From WVZH01 sp034430425 (GTDB taxonomy: Bacteria; Chloroflexota; Anaerolineae; Anaerolineales; E44-bin32), in the NCBI GenBank assembly GCA_034430425.1, contig DAOUEK010000032.1:1-64000 (forward strand): DNA of 64,000 nt, read 5' to 3'. The notes below the pieces were generated by a model. That model was not told the DNA's origin and ran no database searches. It saw only the letters and a list, made by a program, of their open reading frames with translations. A program made the position numbers and the translations under genes. Below are positions 1 through 9,431 of the stretch, in pieces; the first letter of the stretch is position 1; every line of letters starts with the position of its first letter.

Positions 1-2
1 CC

Positions 3-131
3 AAGATCACGGATGAGGATATCGAGTTTGTCATGGAGAGACTCAACAATCGACCAAGAAAATGCCTTGACTTCAATTCGCCGAAACAAGTATTCTTCAA
101 TCATTCATCCGTTGTTGCACTTGGTAGTTGA
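3..131 (+). mobile_element. IS30-family transposase, C-terminal end (cut by window edge)
   Basis: The reading frame open from the window edge encodes 42 residues ending at a TGA. They include RLNNRPRKCLDF and SPKQVF, which match the conserved C-terminal signature of IS30-family DDE transposases (LNNRPRK...P.EVF). Only the last part of the protein is in view, so the integrity of the element cannot be judged. In this family the terminal inverted repeat often lies over the 3' end of the gene, and the stretch TTGCACTTGGTAGTTGAATC at 114-133 has the look of such an end. The xylanase gene starts about 55 bases further on, so the insertion borders it directly. Confidence 0.75.
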
Positions 132-187
132 ATCCAGGATTCTTTTCAGTATGGATCCGGCTCATAATAAATAGACAGGATATGATC

Positions 188-2452
188 ATGAAATCTCGAA
201 TATATTCTTTGATACTCATTTGCATGCTGATCTCATCTTGCACCACAGATAATGCGAAGACAGCGGCATCGGTAATCGACGCCGAGACTCCTGTGGCTGA
301 AACCGGTGTGCCCGAGACCGAAACGGAACCAACGCCCACCGAAACCAAGCCACCAATGGTTCAAACCGATATTCCCGCGCTGAAGGATGTTTATAAAGAT
401 AAATTCCTTATTGGTACGGCGATTGAACCCAAGCAATTGGATAGTCCTTTGCACGTGGAGTTGCTCAAGTACCACTTCAACAGCATCACGCCCGAGAACG
501 ACATGAAACCGGAAGAGATCCATCCCACAGAAGATTTTTACACTTTCGAGGATGCGGATCGAATCGTTGAATTTGCCCAAGAAAATGATATTGCAGTACG
601 CGGGCATACGCTGATCTGGCACAATCAATGTCCAAAGTGGTTTTTCCTCGAAGATGGCGAACCCGTCTCCGCCGAGACATTAAAAGCCCGCATGGAAGCC
701 CACATCACGAAGATCATGCAACATTATCAGGGGCAGATCTATGCCTGGGATGTCGTCAATGAGCCTGTCGATCACAACCAGCCCGATGGATTCTATCGAA
801 ATGAATGGTATGAAGCGCTCGGACCGGAATACGTCGAACTGGCATTTCGCTATGCACGCAACGCCGACCCTGATGCCAAGTTGTTCCTGAACGAGGTCAG
901 TACCACCGATCCATCCAAACGCGATCAAATCGTGGCGCTGGTTAAAGACCTGCAGGCAAAAGGGGTGCCCATCGATGGAATTGGGATGCAGATGCATATA
1001 TCGCTCAGCAATCCTTCGCTGCGTGATTTCGAGGCCGCGCTCGAGGCCTACTCCCAATTGGGGATCGAAATTCACATTACCGAATTGGACATCACCGTCT
1101 ACGACAACCGCCAGCAAACCTTCGACGTAGCCAGCGCAGAAGTGCTCAACGAACAAGGCCACCGGGTCCGAGAGCTTTTCGAGATCATGGATAAGTACAG
1201 CGACAGCTTGACCAGCGTCACAATTTGGGGGATGACGGATGATCAATCGTGGCTGAATTACTTCTTCGTCGAGCGCAGTGATTGGCCGTTGGCTTTTGAC
1301 GCCAATCTACAGGCAAAGCCGTTTTATTGGGGTATGGTGGATCCGGAAAAATTATCCCCGAGGATCAATTACGCCAACGCATCGGAAGGGACAATTGTCG
1401 TTGACGGAGTTAGTGATGAACGCTGGCAATTTACGGATGCAACAACGATTGAGGACGAGGCCAGCGATTTGTCGGCGAAAGTGAAAGCGCTCTGGGATGC
1501 AGATTATCTCTATCTTTTACTGGAAGTAACCGACTCGACCCCGCAGCAGGACGATCAAATCACCCTGCTGCTCGATGAAGGCAATGATAAGGTGGAATCG
1601 GTGGATAAAAACGATAGCGTCTATCGTTTCGGTCTCAATGAAGAATGGCAGAATTCTGAAGACGCTGCCCTTATCGAGACCGACGGAGGCTATTTGTTTG
1701 AAGCGCGCTTGCCGTTTGAATACGTCATCGGTGAGATCGACACCATGATGGGATTCGATCTCATCATCCAGGATGGCGACGCCTCCTTCATCCGCTGGAA
1801 TGATCTGGGTGAACTCGAGAGAATGACGCCGGCATACTGGGGGACGCTGACCTTCGCCAAGTCGCCCAAGGGTAGAGTCGTTCATCAAGGGTCGGCCACC
1901 CTGGATGGTGTCAAGGATGAAGCCTACGAAGTCAGCGATCCCTTGATCGCGGATCTGTTCATCCAGGGTATTGAAGATGAGGAAAACGTTTTCAACGGTG
2001 CCACAGCGAATGTGTGGTTGCTGTGGGATGAAAACGCGCTGTACGTGTACGCCGAAGTAGCTGATCCCGTTCTTAGCGCAGCCAGCACCACTGTCTACAT
2101 GCAGGACAGCATCGAGATTTTCCTCGATGAGAACAATCGCAAAACCGGATTCTACGAACCAGACGATGGCCAATACCGTATCAGTTTTGAGAACACCACA
2201 TCTTTTGGTTCAACAGGTGATGTCGATGGGTTTGAAAGTGTGGCAGTCGTGATTGATGGCGGTTATGCCGTTGAAGTTATCCTGCCCTACCGAACCATCG
2301 TCGCCAGTGAGGGCACCGTGATCGGGTTTGACTTCCAGGTGAACGACGATCAGGGCAACGGGGTGAGAGATAGCATCTCCAAGTGGAACGACCCGACGAA
2401 CGAATCCTGGCAATCCACTTCTGGATACGGTGTACTCATCCTACAGGAGTAA
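188..2452 (+). CDS. GH10 endo-1,4-beta-xylanase lipoprotein with two CBM9-like modules
   Basis: A 754-residue secreted glycoside hydrolase that should cleave internal beta-1,4 bonds of xylan. The N-terminus is a lipoprotein signal with lipobox I-S-S-C at Cys18, then a Thr/Glu/Pro-rich linker to about residue 60. The GH10 barrel spans roughly 62-400: WDVVNEP holds the acid/base Glu192 and ITELDITV the nucleophile Glu299. Two beta-sandwich modules follow (about 410-560 and 575-754), each opening with the VDGVSDE/LDGVKDE motif typical of CBM9, modules known to bind chain ends of xylan or cellulose. ATG 188 is preferred because AGACAGGA lies 7 bases before it; ATG 182 and an upstream in-frame ATG at 128 lack this spacing. 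The protein is probably surface-anchored. A terminator follows the gene. Confidence 0.93.
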   Translation: MKSRIYSLILICMLISSCTTDNAKTAASVIDAETPVAETGVPETETEPTPTETKPPMVQTDIPALKDVYKDKFLIGTAIEPKQLDSPLHVELLKYHFNSITPENDMKPEEIHPTEDFYTFEDADRIVEFAQENDIAVRGHTLIWHNQCPKWFFLEDGEPVSAETLKARMEAHITKIMQHYQGQIYAWDVVNEPVDHNQPDGFYRNEWYEALGPEYVELAFRYARNADPDAKLFLNEVSTTDPSKRDQIVALVKDLQAKGVPIDGIGMQMHISLSNPSLRDFEAALEAYSQLGIEIHITELDITVYDNRQQTFDVASAEVLNEQGHRVRELFEIMDKYSDSLTSVTIWGMTDDQSWLNYFFVERSDWPLAFDANLQAKPFYWGMVDPEKLSPRINYANASEGTIVVDGVSDERWQFTDATTIEDEASDLSAKVKALWDADYLYLLLEVTDSTPQQDDQITLLLDEGNDKVESVDKNDSVYRFGLNEEWQNSEDAALIETDGGYLFEARLPFEYVIGEIDTMMGFDLIIQDGDASFIRWNDLGELERMTPAYWGTLTFAKSPKGRVVHQGSATLDGVKDEAYEVSDPLIADLFIQGIEDEENVFNGATANVWLLWDENALYVYAEVADPVLSAASTTVYMQDSIEIFLDENNRKTGFYEPDDGQYRISFENTTSFGSTGDVDGFESVAVVIDGGYAVEVILPYRTIVASEGTVIGFDFQVNDDQGNGVRDSISKWNDPTNESWQSTSGYGVLILQE

Positions 2453-2483
2453 ATTTCGATCTTCATCGCGCGTGAGCAATCGG

Positions 2484-2526
2484 AAGCGCGCAGGCTTCAT
2501 CCTGAGGATGCGACCTGCGCGCTTTT
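2484..2526 (+). terminator. Rho-independent terminator after the xylanase gene
   Basis: A perfect 11-bp stem AAGCGCGCAGG / CCTGCGCGCTT encloses a 19-base loop and ends in four T residues. It begins 31 bases after the xylanase stop codon. The opposite strand has no T run, so it should act on plus-strand transcripts only. Confidence 0.75.
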
Positions 2527-2556
2527 CCATTCAATCATACTGACGACTTGGATTGA

Positions 2557-2967
2557 TTACTCCTTGTCGCTGGATTTTTCGTAGGCTTGAATGAGCGTGT
2601 CGATTTCGCCTCGCGTGCGTTGGAGATCGGCGATGAAGTAAGCCAACTGCTCTTCGCCGAGATCCGTCAATTTGTATGAACGCCGCCTGGGACCCTGGCT
2701 CTCTTCCTCCCAACTGGATTGCAGCCAGCCATCCGCTTCCATGTTGCGCAGCGCACGATAAACCAAACTCGGGTCCAGCGTTCCTTCCGCAAATCCGAAT
2801 TCTGTTAGTTCAGAAAGCAGCGCATACCCATGCCGCTCTTCATGTCGCAGCAGAACCATGAGGCAGGTCCGCAGGAAACGCTGTACGCGTCTTCGCCTGT
2901 CACTTTTTCCCCTGCGATGCTCCCTATGTTCTCGATACTCTCGTCTGTGCATATGTGATCTATTCAT
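2557..2967 (-). CDS. PadR-family transcriptional regulator
   Basis: A 136-residue winged-helix repressor of the PadR family. Residues about 34-110 carry the fold: HGYALLSEL (helix 2), LDPSLVYRALRNMEADGWL (recognition helix and start of the wing), RRRSYKLTDLGEEQL (wing and next helix). An Arg/His-rich N-terminal extension of about 28 residues precedes it, and a short C-terminal helix should mediate dimerisation. It is divergent from cydA across 363 bases, so the cytochrome bd operon or its own promoter are natural candidate targets; this is positional inference only. The predicted promoter places the transcription start almost on the ATG at 2967, so the mRNA may be leaderless. A second in-frame ATG lies at 2952. 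Confidence 0.9.
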   Translation of the reverse strand: MNRSHMHRREYREHREHRRGKSDRRRRVQRFLRTCLMVLLRHEERHGYALLSELTEFGFAEGTLDPSLVYRALRNMEADGWLQSSWEEESQGPRRRSYKLTDLGEEQLAYFIADLQRTRGEIDTLIQAYEKSSDKE

Positions 2968-2974
2968 GTACGAA

Positions 2975-3003
2975 ATGATAACTTAATAAGGACTAATTGT
3001 CAA
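2975..3003 (-). promoter_or_regulatory. Sigma70-type promoter of the PadR gene
   Basis: On the minus strand, TTGACA (3003-2998) and TATCAT (2980-2975) are separated by exactly 17 bases, giving 6/6 and 5/6 matches to the housekeeping consensus. Transcription would start near 2968, next to the ATG at 2967. The element GACAA occurs twice in the area (in AGACAA and TGACAA), which may be relevant to autoregulation. Confidence 0.65.
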
Positions 3004-3330
3004 TAGTTTATTTGTCTATAGATAATTCGTTGAGGATAGACACATGATCGGCAACACGCCCTTGAATCAAACGCATTGGGGTTGATTCTTTCAGTGATGC
3101 CGACACTGCGTTGGTCGCAGATTATGAGCCTCCGCAATTCGCAAAGCGGATCCGCATGCCGTTGCATTTCATCGCAGGCAGATTCGACAAGTTGAGCGAA
3201 AGTGTCACGAAAGCCGATATAATGGTTACGAGCACAGCACACGTCGATACAATCTAGAAATGATCCAAATGAAAAAAAACCATGAGGAACATTTCGACAA
3301 ATAATAGTGAAACCCATAAGAGGTGATTTT
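3004..3330. other. Non-coding region between padR and cydA
   Basis: No convincing gene is seen here. An AT-rich stretch at about 3000-3030 lies upstream of the PadR promoter and could hold the operator. A perfect TATAAT at 3218-3223 is a possible -10 box for the cyd operon, but its best upstream partner TTGAGC (3192-3197) is 20 bases away, so this promoter call is weak. The cydA ribosome-binding site AAGAGGTG ends the region. Confidence 0.4.
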
Positions 3331-4689
3331 ATGGACATTATCACATTGGCGCGCTGGCAATTTGCGATCACCACCGTTTATCACTTCTTCTTCGTACCTA
3401 TCACCCTTGGCTTGTCTGTATTGATCGCGATCATGGAGACATTCTATATTCGTACGGGCGACGACCGTTACAAACGCATGACCAAGTTCTGGGGCAAACT
3501 CTTTCTAATCAATTTCGCCATGGGCGTCGTCACCGGCATCGTGATGGAGTTCCAATTCGGCATGAATTGGTCGGAGTATTCCCGCTTCGTCGGTGATGTG
3601 TTCGGCGCACCACTGGCGATCGAGGCACTTTCAGCCTTTTTCCTCGAGTCGACCTTCCTGGGAATCTGGATCTTCGGTTGGGAGAGACTATCCAAACGTG
3701 CGCACGCCGCCACGGCCTGGTTGGTCGCCATCGGGGCGAATATATCCGCCCTTTGGATCCTCATCGCCAATTCCTTCATGCAGGAACCCGTTGGATACGT
3801 TCTGCGCAACGGGCGAGCGGAGATGATCGATTTCGGCGCCCTCGTCACCAACCCGCATGTCTGGCTGCAGTTCCCCCACGTTTTAGCTTCCGGTCTGACA
3901 ACTGCCGCTTTCTTCGTTCTCGGCATCAGTGCCTACCATCTGCTTCGGAAAAACCAGGAAATCGATCTATTCAAGACATCATTCAAATGGGCGGCCATCA
4001 CCGGCCTCATCGCCGCCGCTGCCGTCGCCGGGATCGGTCACGTGCAGGGTCAGCACATGATCAAAACGCAACCCATGAAAATGGCTGCCGCCGAGGCGCT
4101 GTGGGAAAGCGAAGATCCCGCTTCCTTTTCGGTATTCTCGATTATCGATGAAAAGAAACGAGAAAATGATTATTCGATCCGCATTCCCAACGTTTTGAGT
4201 TTCATGGCCTACAACAGCATGGAAGGCGAAGTCAAAGGCATCAACGACTTGCAGGAAGCCTATAAACAGACCTATGGTCCGGGGGAGTACATTCCACCGG
4301 TCACCATCAGCTATTGGACTTTCCGCATCATGGTCGGCGCCGGATTCCTGATGATCTTTCTTGCGGCACTCGGACTATGGCAGGTTTGGCGTGGCCATCA
4401 CCTGACTCCCAATCGCTTCTTAAAAATCCTGCCCTGGGCCATTGTGGTACCGTTCATCGCCAATACGACAGGCTGGATTTTCACCGAAGTCGCCCGCCAA
4501 CCCTGGATCGTCTTCGGCCTGCAGAGAACGGAAGACGCCGTTTCCCCCAATGTGCCCGCCGGTACACTGGTATTCTCACTCATCAGCTTTGGTTTGATCT
4601 ACGCCATCTTGATCGTCGTGGATATCTACCTGCTGCGCAGGTACGCCGTTCAGCCGCAACTGGAGTTGGGTCTGTCTGCAGAGAGTTAA
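3331..4689 (+). CDS. cydA: Cytochrome bd ubiquinol oxidase subunit I
   Basis: A 452-residue multi-pass membrane subunit that oxidises quinol and reduces O2 to water in the cytoplasmic membrane. The N-terminus MDIITLARWQFAITTVYHFF places His18 at the conserved haem-ligand position of helix I. Further marks are GMNWSEYSRFVGDVFG, QFPHVLASGLTTAAFF (second haem His) and GWIFTEVARQPW near the C-terminus. The loop between helices VI and VII is of moderate length, consistent with a short-Q-loop oxidase. ATG 3331 is chosen because AAGAGGTG sits 7 bases upstream; the in-frame ATG at 3307 has no such site. cydB follows after 24 bases and the CydDC exporter genes come next, so the assembly system is co-encoded. 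Confidence 0.97.
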   Translation: MDIITLARWQFAITTVYHFFFVPITLGLSVLIAIMETFYIRTGDDRYKRMTKFWGKLFLINFAMGVVTGIVMEFQFGMNWSEYSRFVGDVFGAPLAIEALSAFFLESTFLGIWIFGWERLSKRAHAATAWLVAIGANISALWILIANSFMQEPVGYVLRNGRAEMIDFGALVTNPHVWLQFPHVLASGLTTAAFFVLGISAYHLLRKNQEIDLFKTSFKWAAITGLIAAAAVAGIGHVQGQHMIKTQPMKMAAAEALWESEDPASFSVFSIIDEKKRENDYSIRIPNVLSFMAYNSMEGEVKGINDLQEAYKQTYGPGEYIPPVTISYWTFRIMVGAGFLMIFLAALGLWQVWRGHHLTPNRFLKILPWAIVVPFIANTTGWIFTEVARQPWIVFGLQRTEDAVSPNVPAGTLVFSLISFGLIYAILIVVDIYLLRRYAVQPQLELGLSAES

Positions 4690-4713
4690 CCCAAAATCCC
4701 CAGGAGGTCGATC

Positions 4714-5730
4714 ATGGACTTAAACACCATCTGGTTTATTCTCATCGGGGTTCTTTTTACCGGTTTCTTCTTCTTGGAGGGATTCGACTACGGCGTCGGC
4801 ATCCTGCTCCCATTTTTAAGCAGAGACGACCGTGAACGCCGCCTGATGATCAACTCAATAGGACCCCACTGGGATGCCAACGAAGTATGGCTGATCACGG
4901 CCGGCGGCGCGATGTTCGCCGCTTTCCCCCACTGGTACGCCACATTGTTCAGTGGTTTTTACCTGGCGCTGGTTCTCATGCTGTTGGCATTGATCGTACG
5001 CGGAGTGGCATTCGAGTTCCGCAGCAAAGATGAGAATCCCAAATGGCGCAGCACGTGGGACTGGATGATCTTTATCGGCAGTGCAATTCCCGCACTGCTC
5101 TGGGGCGTTGCCATGGCCAATATCGTGCGCGGGGTTCCCATCGATGCAAACATGCAATACGTAGGCACATTCGCTGATTTACTCAATCCATTCGCGCTGA
5201 TCGCAGGCTTAACGTCGCTGCTTCTGTTCTCGCTGCATGGCGCCAATTTTCTGCTGATCAAGATTGAAGGTCCGATCACGGAACGTGTAAAGAAATTGAC
5301 TTTGAGGCTTTGGCCGCTTGCCATCCTCCTCAGTTTGATCGTTTCGATTATGGGCTATTACGATACTGACATGGCCTCTCGACACGCGGTCACTGCTTTA
5401 ATCCTGTCTCTCGGCACAATCGCCACGATCAGCAGCGTGGGATGGCTGATCCGTAACAAACGAAACGGCTGGGCTTTCGCCATGACCGGCGCCTGCATCA
5501 TATTATTCTCGCTGACTATCTTCGCGGGTCTCTATCCGCGCTTGATGATATCCAGCCTGCAGCCTGATTCCTGGAGCCTGACAATCGACAACGCATCTTC
5601 CAGTCCATACACTTTACATATGATGAGCATTGTTACGCTCATTTTCCTGCCCATCGTGCTGCTCTACCAGGGATGGTCCTATTGTGTCTTTCGCCGCCGG
5701 CTGACAGGCACATCATCTCTGGAATACTGA
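4714..5730 (+). CDS. cydB: Cytochrome bd ubiquinol oxidase subunit II
   Basis: A 338-residue membrane protein, partner of CydA in the bd-type terminal oxidase. Diagnostic motifs are FFFLEGFDYGVGILLPF near residue 18, INSIGPHWDANEVWL around 47-61 and VRGVAFEFRSK near 95; eight or so hydrophobic segments follow. The start has the strong ribosome-binding site CAGGAGG six bases upstream. It lies 24 bases after cydA and in the same operon. The length is close to the family's usual 335-380 residues. No obvious anomaly is seen. Confidence 0.97.
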   Translation: MDLNTIWFILIGVLFTGFFFLEGFDYGVGILLPFLSRDDRERRLMINSIGPHWDANEVWLITAGGAMFAAFPHWYATLFSGFYLALVLMLLALIVRGVAFEFRSKDENPKWRSTWDWMIFIGSAIPALLWGVAMANIVRGVPIDANMQYVGTFADLLNPFALIAGLTSLLLFSLHGANFLLIKIEGPITERVKKLTLRLWPLAILLSLIVSIMGYYDTDMASRHAVTALILSLGTIATISSVGWLIRNKRNGWAFAMTGACIILFSLTIFAGLYPRLMISSLQPDSWSLTIDNASSSPYTLHMMSIVTLIFLPIVLLYQGWSYCVFRRRLTGTSSLEY

Positions 5731-5867
5731 TCCGCACCAGCGCGCAAGCTGCGACCATGAAGGCATCGCCGTCGAAATTTCGTGCCATGCACCGAGCGCC
5801 AGGCAATCGACAGTTCCTGCTCCATGTGTGATTCTGTGCGCATCAATCTGGACGAGTCACTCCGCCA

Positions 5868-7607
5868 ATGTTGAAGGTCGACCCTCGCCTGCTACACGAA
5901 ACCCGCTCGGTTTCGCGCCGGTTAATTGCCTCGGTCATCCTGGGCATCCTCTCCAGTATTCCCCTCGTTCTATCGGCATACATCCTGAGTCAGATTGTTA
6001 GCGATGTCTTTCTATCCGGCAGGAGTTTGGATGAAGAATATCTCCGCATTCTCTCCATTCTCGCCCTCCAACTCCTGCGCGCCGGTTTAAACTGGGGAAG
6101 TGAAACGATGGCCGCACATGCAGCCGGCCAGATCAAACAATCTCTGCGTCAGCGTGCAGTCACGCACGTGCTGGCTCTCGGCCCGGCATACACCCGACGG
6201 GAGCGCACCGGCGAGTTGAGTCATACGATCCTGGACGGCATCGAAACACTGGACAGCTACTTCCGGCAGTACCTGCCGCAGATCGCCAAGAGCAGCTTCA
6301 TTCCGATCGTCATCCTTTTTTTCGTTTTCCCACTCGACACCCTATCGGGTTTGGTACTGCTGCTCACGGCACCTTTGATTCCGATCTTCATGATACTTAT
6401 CGGCGATACTGCAGAGCGGCTCACGCGCAGCCAGTGGGGCAAACTGAGCCGTATGAGTGCGCAGTTTCTGGATGTACTCCAATGCCTGACGACATTGAAA
6501 ACACTCGGACGCAGCAGCGAACAGGTCGAGTCGATCAACGAAACCAGTGACCAGTTCCGACACCTGACCATGCGCGTTTTACGCGTAACCTTCCTCTCGG
6601 CGCTCGTTCTCGAATGGATCGCCACACTCAGCACCGCCGTGGTAGCTGTGGAAACCGGATTACGCTTGCTGTATGGACAAATGGCTTTCGACGAAGCCTT
6701 ATTCATCCTGCTGCTTGCCCCCGAGTTTTACCAACCGCTGCGGAATCTGGCCGTCCGCTTTCATGCCGGCATGTCGGGCGTCGCAGCCGCCGGGCGGATA
6801 TTCGAGATTCTGGAAACACCGATTCGAATCCACAAATCATCGATCGCACATTCATTTCGCATCCCCGGCTCCGGAGTCGACATTCACTTCGAAGACGTTC
6901 AGGCAGCATACGAAACGGAAAGCCGCCAGGCGTTATGCGGTGTCAGTTTTCAGATCAATGCCGGGGATTGTGTTGCCCTCGTTGGTCCCAGCGGCTCGGG
7001 AAAAACCACCGTCGCCCATCTTCTGCTGCGCTTCATGCCACCCGATCGTGGTCGTATCCTTGTAGGTGAAACCACACTTGAGGCAATCGATCCACATCAC
7101 TGGCGTAGGCACATCGCCTGGGTTCCGCAAAATCCATATCTTTTCAACACTTCAATCGCAGAAAACATTCGCATCGCAAAACCAGATGCGGAACATGACC
7201 AGATCATTGACGCTGCCAAACAATCCTTCATCCACGACTTTATCCAGAGCTTGCCGGATGGCTATGATACGCTGATTGGGGAACGCGGCGCGCGGCTGAG
7301 CACAGGTCAGGCACAGATGGTTGCCCTGGCACGTGCCTTTCTCAAGGACGCGCCGATCCTGATCTTCGACGAAGCCACATCCAACCTGGATGTGGGCAAC
7401 GAGGCGCAGATTCAAGCGGCGGTGAAGGATCTGCTTCAAAGCCGTACGGGTTTGTTGATCGCCCACCGCCTGTCTACGATCCAGGCTGCCGATAACATCG
7501 TGGTACTTTCACGCGGACGCATCCTGGAACAGGGATCGCACGCAGCCCTCGTCCGGCAAGAGGGAACGTATCATCGCATGCTGCGCGCTTATCAGGGAAC
7601 CGTGTGA
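5868..7607 (+). CDS. cydD: Thiol reductant ABC exporter subunit CydD
   Basis: A 579-residue half-transporter that, with CydC, exports glutathione/cysteine and is needed to assemble cytochrome bd. Residues about 15-310 form six transmembrane helices; the C-terminal ATPase domain has Walker A GPSGSGKTT, a divergent signature motif LSTGQAQ and Walker B LIFDEATSNLD, then the H-loop IAHRLST. It is encoded 137 bases after cydB and overlaps cydC by four bases (GTGA), implying translational coupling. No strong ribosome-binding site is seen before the ATG, so the exact start is less certain than the identity. The gene order cydABDC is the classical one for this assembly unit. Confidence 0.93.
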   Translation: MLKVDPRLLHETRSVSRRLIASVILGILSSIPLVLSAYILSQIVSDVFLSGRSLDEEYLRILSILALQLLRAGLNWGSETMAAHAAGQIKQSLRQRAVTHVLALGPAYTRRERTGELSHTILDGIETLDSYFRQYLPQIAKSSFIPIVILFFVFPLDTLSGLVLLLTAPLIPIFMILIGDTAERLTRSQWGKLSRMSAQFLDVLQCLTTLKTLGRSSEQVESINETSDQFRHLTMRVLRVTFLSALVLEWIATLSTAVVAVETGLRLLYGQMAFDEALFILLLAPEFYQPLRNLAVRFHAGMSGVAAAGRIFEILETPIRIHKSSIAHSFRIPGSGVDIHFEDVQAAYETESRQALCGVSFQINAGDCVALVGPSGSGKTTVAHLLLRFMPPDRGRILVGETTLEAIDPHHWRRHIAWVPQNPYLFNTSIAENIRIAKPDAEHDQIIDAAKQSFIHDFIQSLPDGYDTLIGERGARLSTGQAQMVALARAFLKDAPILIFDEATSNLDVGNEAQIQAAVKDLLQSRTGLLIAHRLSTIQAADNIVVLSRGRILEQGSHAALVRQEGTYHRMLRAYQGTV

Positions 7608-9358
7608 GAGAAAACGTCTTTACCCGCCTCTTGAAGCTGGCAATCCCTTTCTGGAAGGAGATGGGATTGGCGATTCTCGCCGGATTTGCAGCCATCGCCA
7701 GCAGCATCGGCCTCCTGGCGACATCTGCATACATCATCGCTTTCGCCGCACTCCAGCCCTCGATCGCCGAGCTACAGGTCGCCATTGTATCCGTGCGTTT
7801 CTTCGGTCTCGCCCGGGGTGTACTACGTTACGTGGAGCGCCTGCTGTCACACAATGTCGCCTTCCGCTTGATCGCACGCCTGCGGGTCTGGTTCTTCCGC
7901 AAGCTGGAACCACTCGCACCGGCACGCTTGATGCATTACCGGAGCGGTGACCTGCTGCGCCGCATTGTGGGCGATGTAGATACCCTGGAACTCTTTTTCA
8001 TCCGTGGTATCGCGCCGCCTTTCGTTGCGCTCGCCGTCAGCGGCCTGACGTTTGCACTCCTGGGCAGCTTCGATCTCGTCCTGGCGCTAAGCGTGGCGGC
8101 GATCCATTTTCTTGCCGGCGTCATTCTGCCCATGACCATGCTGCGTTGGAGTCGAGATTCAGGACACCGTCTGGTGGATGTGCGCGCGAACATGAAGGCC
8201 GCGCTTGTAGATACCGTCCAGGGATCAGCCGACATCCTGGCTTATGGTCAGGAACAAACATATCTCGACTATTTGCACGGCTTGAGCCAAAGGCTCACGA
8301 ATATGCAGCTCCGTTTCGCCAGGCGAGACTCCTTCGCAGCAGTGCTCAACGACTTCTCGGTGAGTCTGGCAGCGCTCGTCGTTCTTGTTCTCAGCATACC
8401 TCTGATCCGTCAGGGACAGATCGAGGGAATGTATCTGGCCGTCATCCTGCTGGCGACAATGGCAAGTTTCGAAGCGATCGCACCGCTTGCCACCACTTTC
8501 CAACAACTTGAAGAGCAAGTCTCCGCTGCGGATCGGCTTTTCGAGATCATCGACGCTGTGCCAGGCGAAAAGGAATCTACAGAACCCAAGATACAGGCTA
8601 CCGATCATTCGATTCAATTCGCTGGCGTGTCTTTCCAATATGCATCCGAACTGCCGCTGGCGCTGGAGGGAATCGATTTCGAACTACCGATGGGTGGAAA
8701 GCTGGCCATCGTCGGCGCCAACGGATCGGGCAAAACGTCGATCGTGAACCTCTTGCTTCGATTTTGGGACTACCAGGCGGGCTCCCTTCGACTCGGCAAA
8801 TATGAGATTCGCAGGTATCCCCTGGATGAACTGCGCAGAATGATGAGTGTCGTTCCGCAGCGCACGCAATTCTTGAACGACAGCATAGGCAACAATTTGC
8901 GCCTCGCTCAGCCTGAAGCAGACCAGACGCAGCTCGAAGCAGCCGCCCGATGCGTACAGATCCTGGAATTCATCCATTCCCTTCCCCAAGGATTTGATAC
9001 GCTCATTGGTGAGGGTGGTTATCTGATAAGTGCAGGGGAACGCCAGCGCCTGGCTGTCGCCCGCGGCCTGCTGAAAGATGCGCCCTTGCTGATCCTGGAT
9101 GAACCCACCACCCATCTCGATGCGATCACCGAGCGCAAACTCATGGACAATCTGCTTACCTGGTCGCGGGATCAGAGTGTGCTGCTCATCACCCACCGCC
9201 TGGTCAACCTGGAGCGTATGGATCAAATTATCGTCTTGCGCCAGGGCCGCATCGTCGAGCGCGGCAGTCACGCCAGTCTGATTGGAAGCAAAGGCGTATA
9301 CTGGCGCTTATGGAAGCGTCAAAACCAGTTCGATCTACTGGAAACCCTCGGCGATTAG
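7604..9358 (+). CDS. cydC: Thiol reductant ABC exporter subunit CydC
   Basis: A 584-residue ABC half-transporter, heterodimer partner of CydD. An N-terminal six-helix membrane domain is followed by the nucleotide-binding domain with Walker A GANGSGKTS, signature ISAGERQR, Walker B LLILDEPTTHLD and ITHRL. The start is GTG at 7604, which overlaps the TGA of cydD in a GTGA arrangement. The membrane domain carries the CydC-like VSVRFFGLARGVLRYVERL stretch. It ends the cyd operon proper; a predicted MFS exporter begins 73 bases later on the same strand. Confidence 0.93.
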   Translation: MRENVFTRLLKLAIPFWKEMGLAILAGFAAIASSIGLLATSAYIIAFAALQPSIAELQVAIVSVRFFGLARGVLRYVERLLSHNVAFRLIARLRVWFFRKLEPLAPARLMHYRSGDLLRRIVGDVDTLELFFIRGIAPPFVALAVSGLTFALLGSFDLVLALSVAAIHFLAGVILPMTMLRWSRDSGHRLVDVRANMKAALVDTVQGSADILAYGQEQTYLDYLHGLSQRLTNMQLRFARRDSFAAVLNDFSVSLAALVVLVLSIPLIRQGQIEGMYLAVILLATMASFEAIAPLATTFQQLEEQVSAADRLFEIIDAVPGEKESTEPKIQATDHSIQFAGVSFQYASELPLALEGIDFELPMGGKLAIVGANGSGKTSIVNLLLRFWDYQAGSLRLGKYEIRRYPLDELRRMMSVVPQRTQFLNDSIGNNLRLAQPEADQTQLEAAARCVQILEFIHSLPQGFDTLIGEGGYLISAGERQRLAVARGLLKDAPLLILDEPTTHLDAITERKLMDNLLTWSRDQSVLLITHRLVNLERMDQIIVLRQGRIVERGSHASLIGSKGVYWRLWKRQNQFDLLETLGD

Positions 9359-9431
9359 AGAACGTGTTAACATAGTTATCGAGAAAAGCGTCCAGCAGCA
9401 TACAGATCCGGATCGCCGAGTTCAGCATACA

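Noticed and set aside
1517..2173. Long antisense frame (218 residues) under the xylanase gene
   Set aside because: It is a shadow of the GH10/CBM9 coding sequence with no motif or start signal; the plus-strand reading is certain.
3192..3223. Full cydA promoter TTGAGC/TATAAT
   Set aside because: The spacing of 20 bases is too long for a normal sigma70 promoter; only the -10 box is noted.
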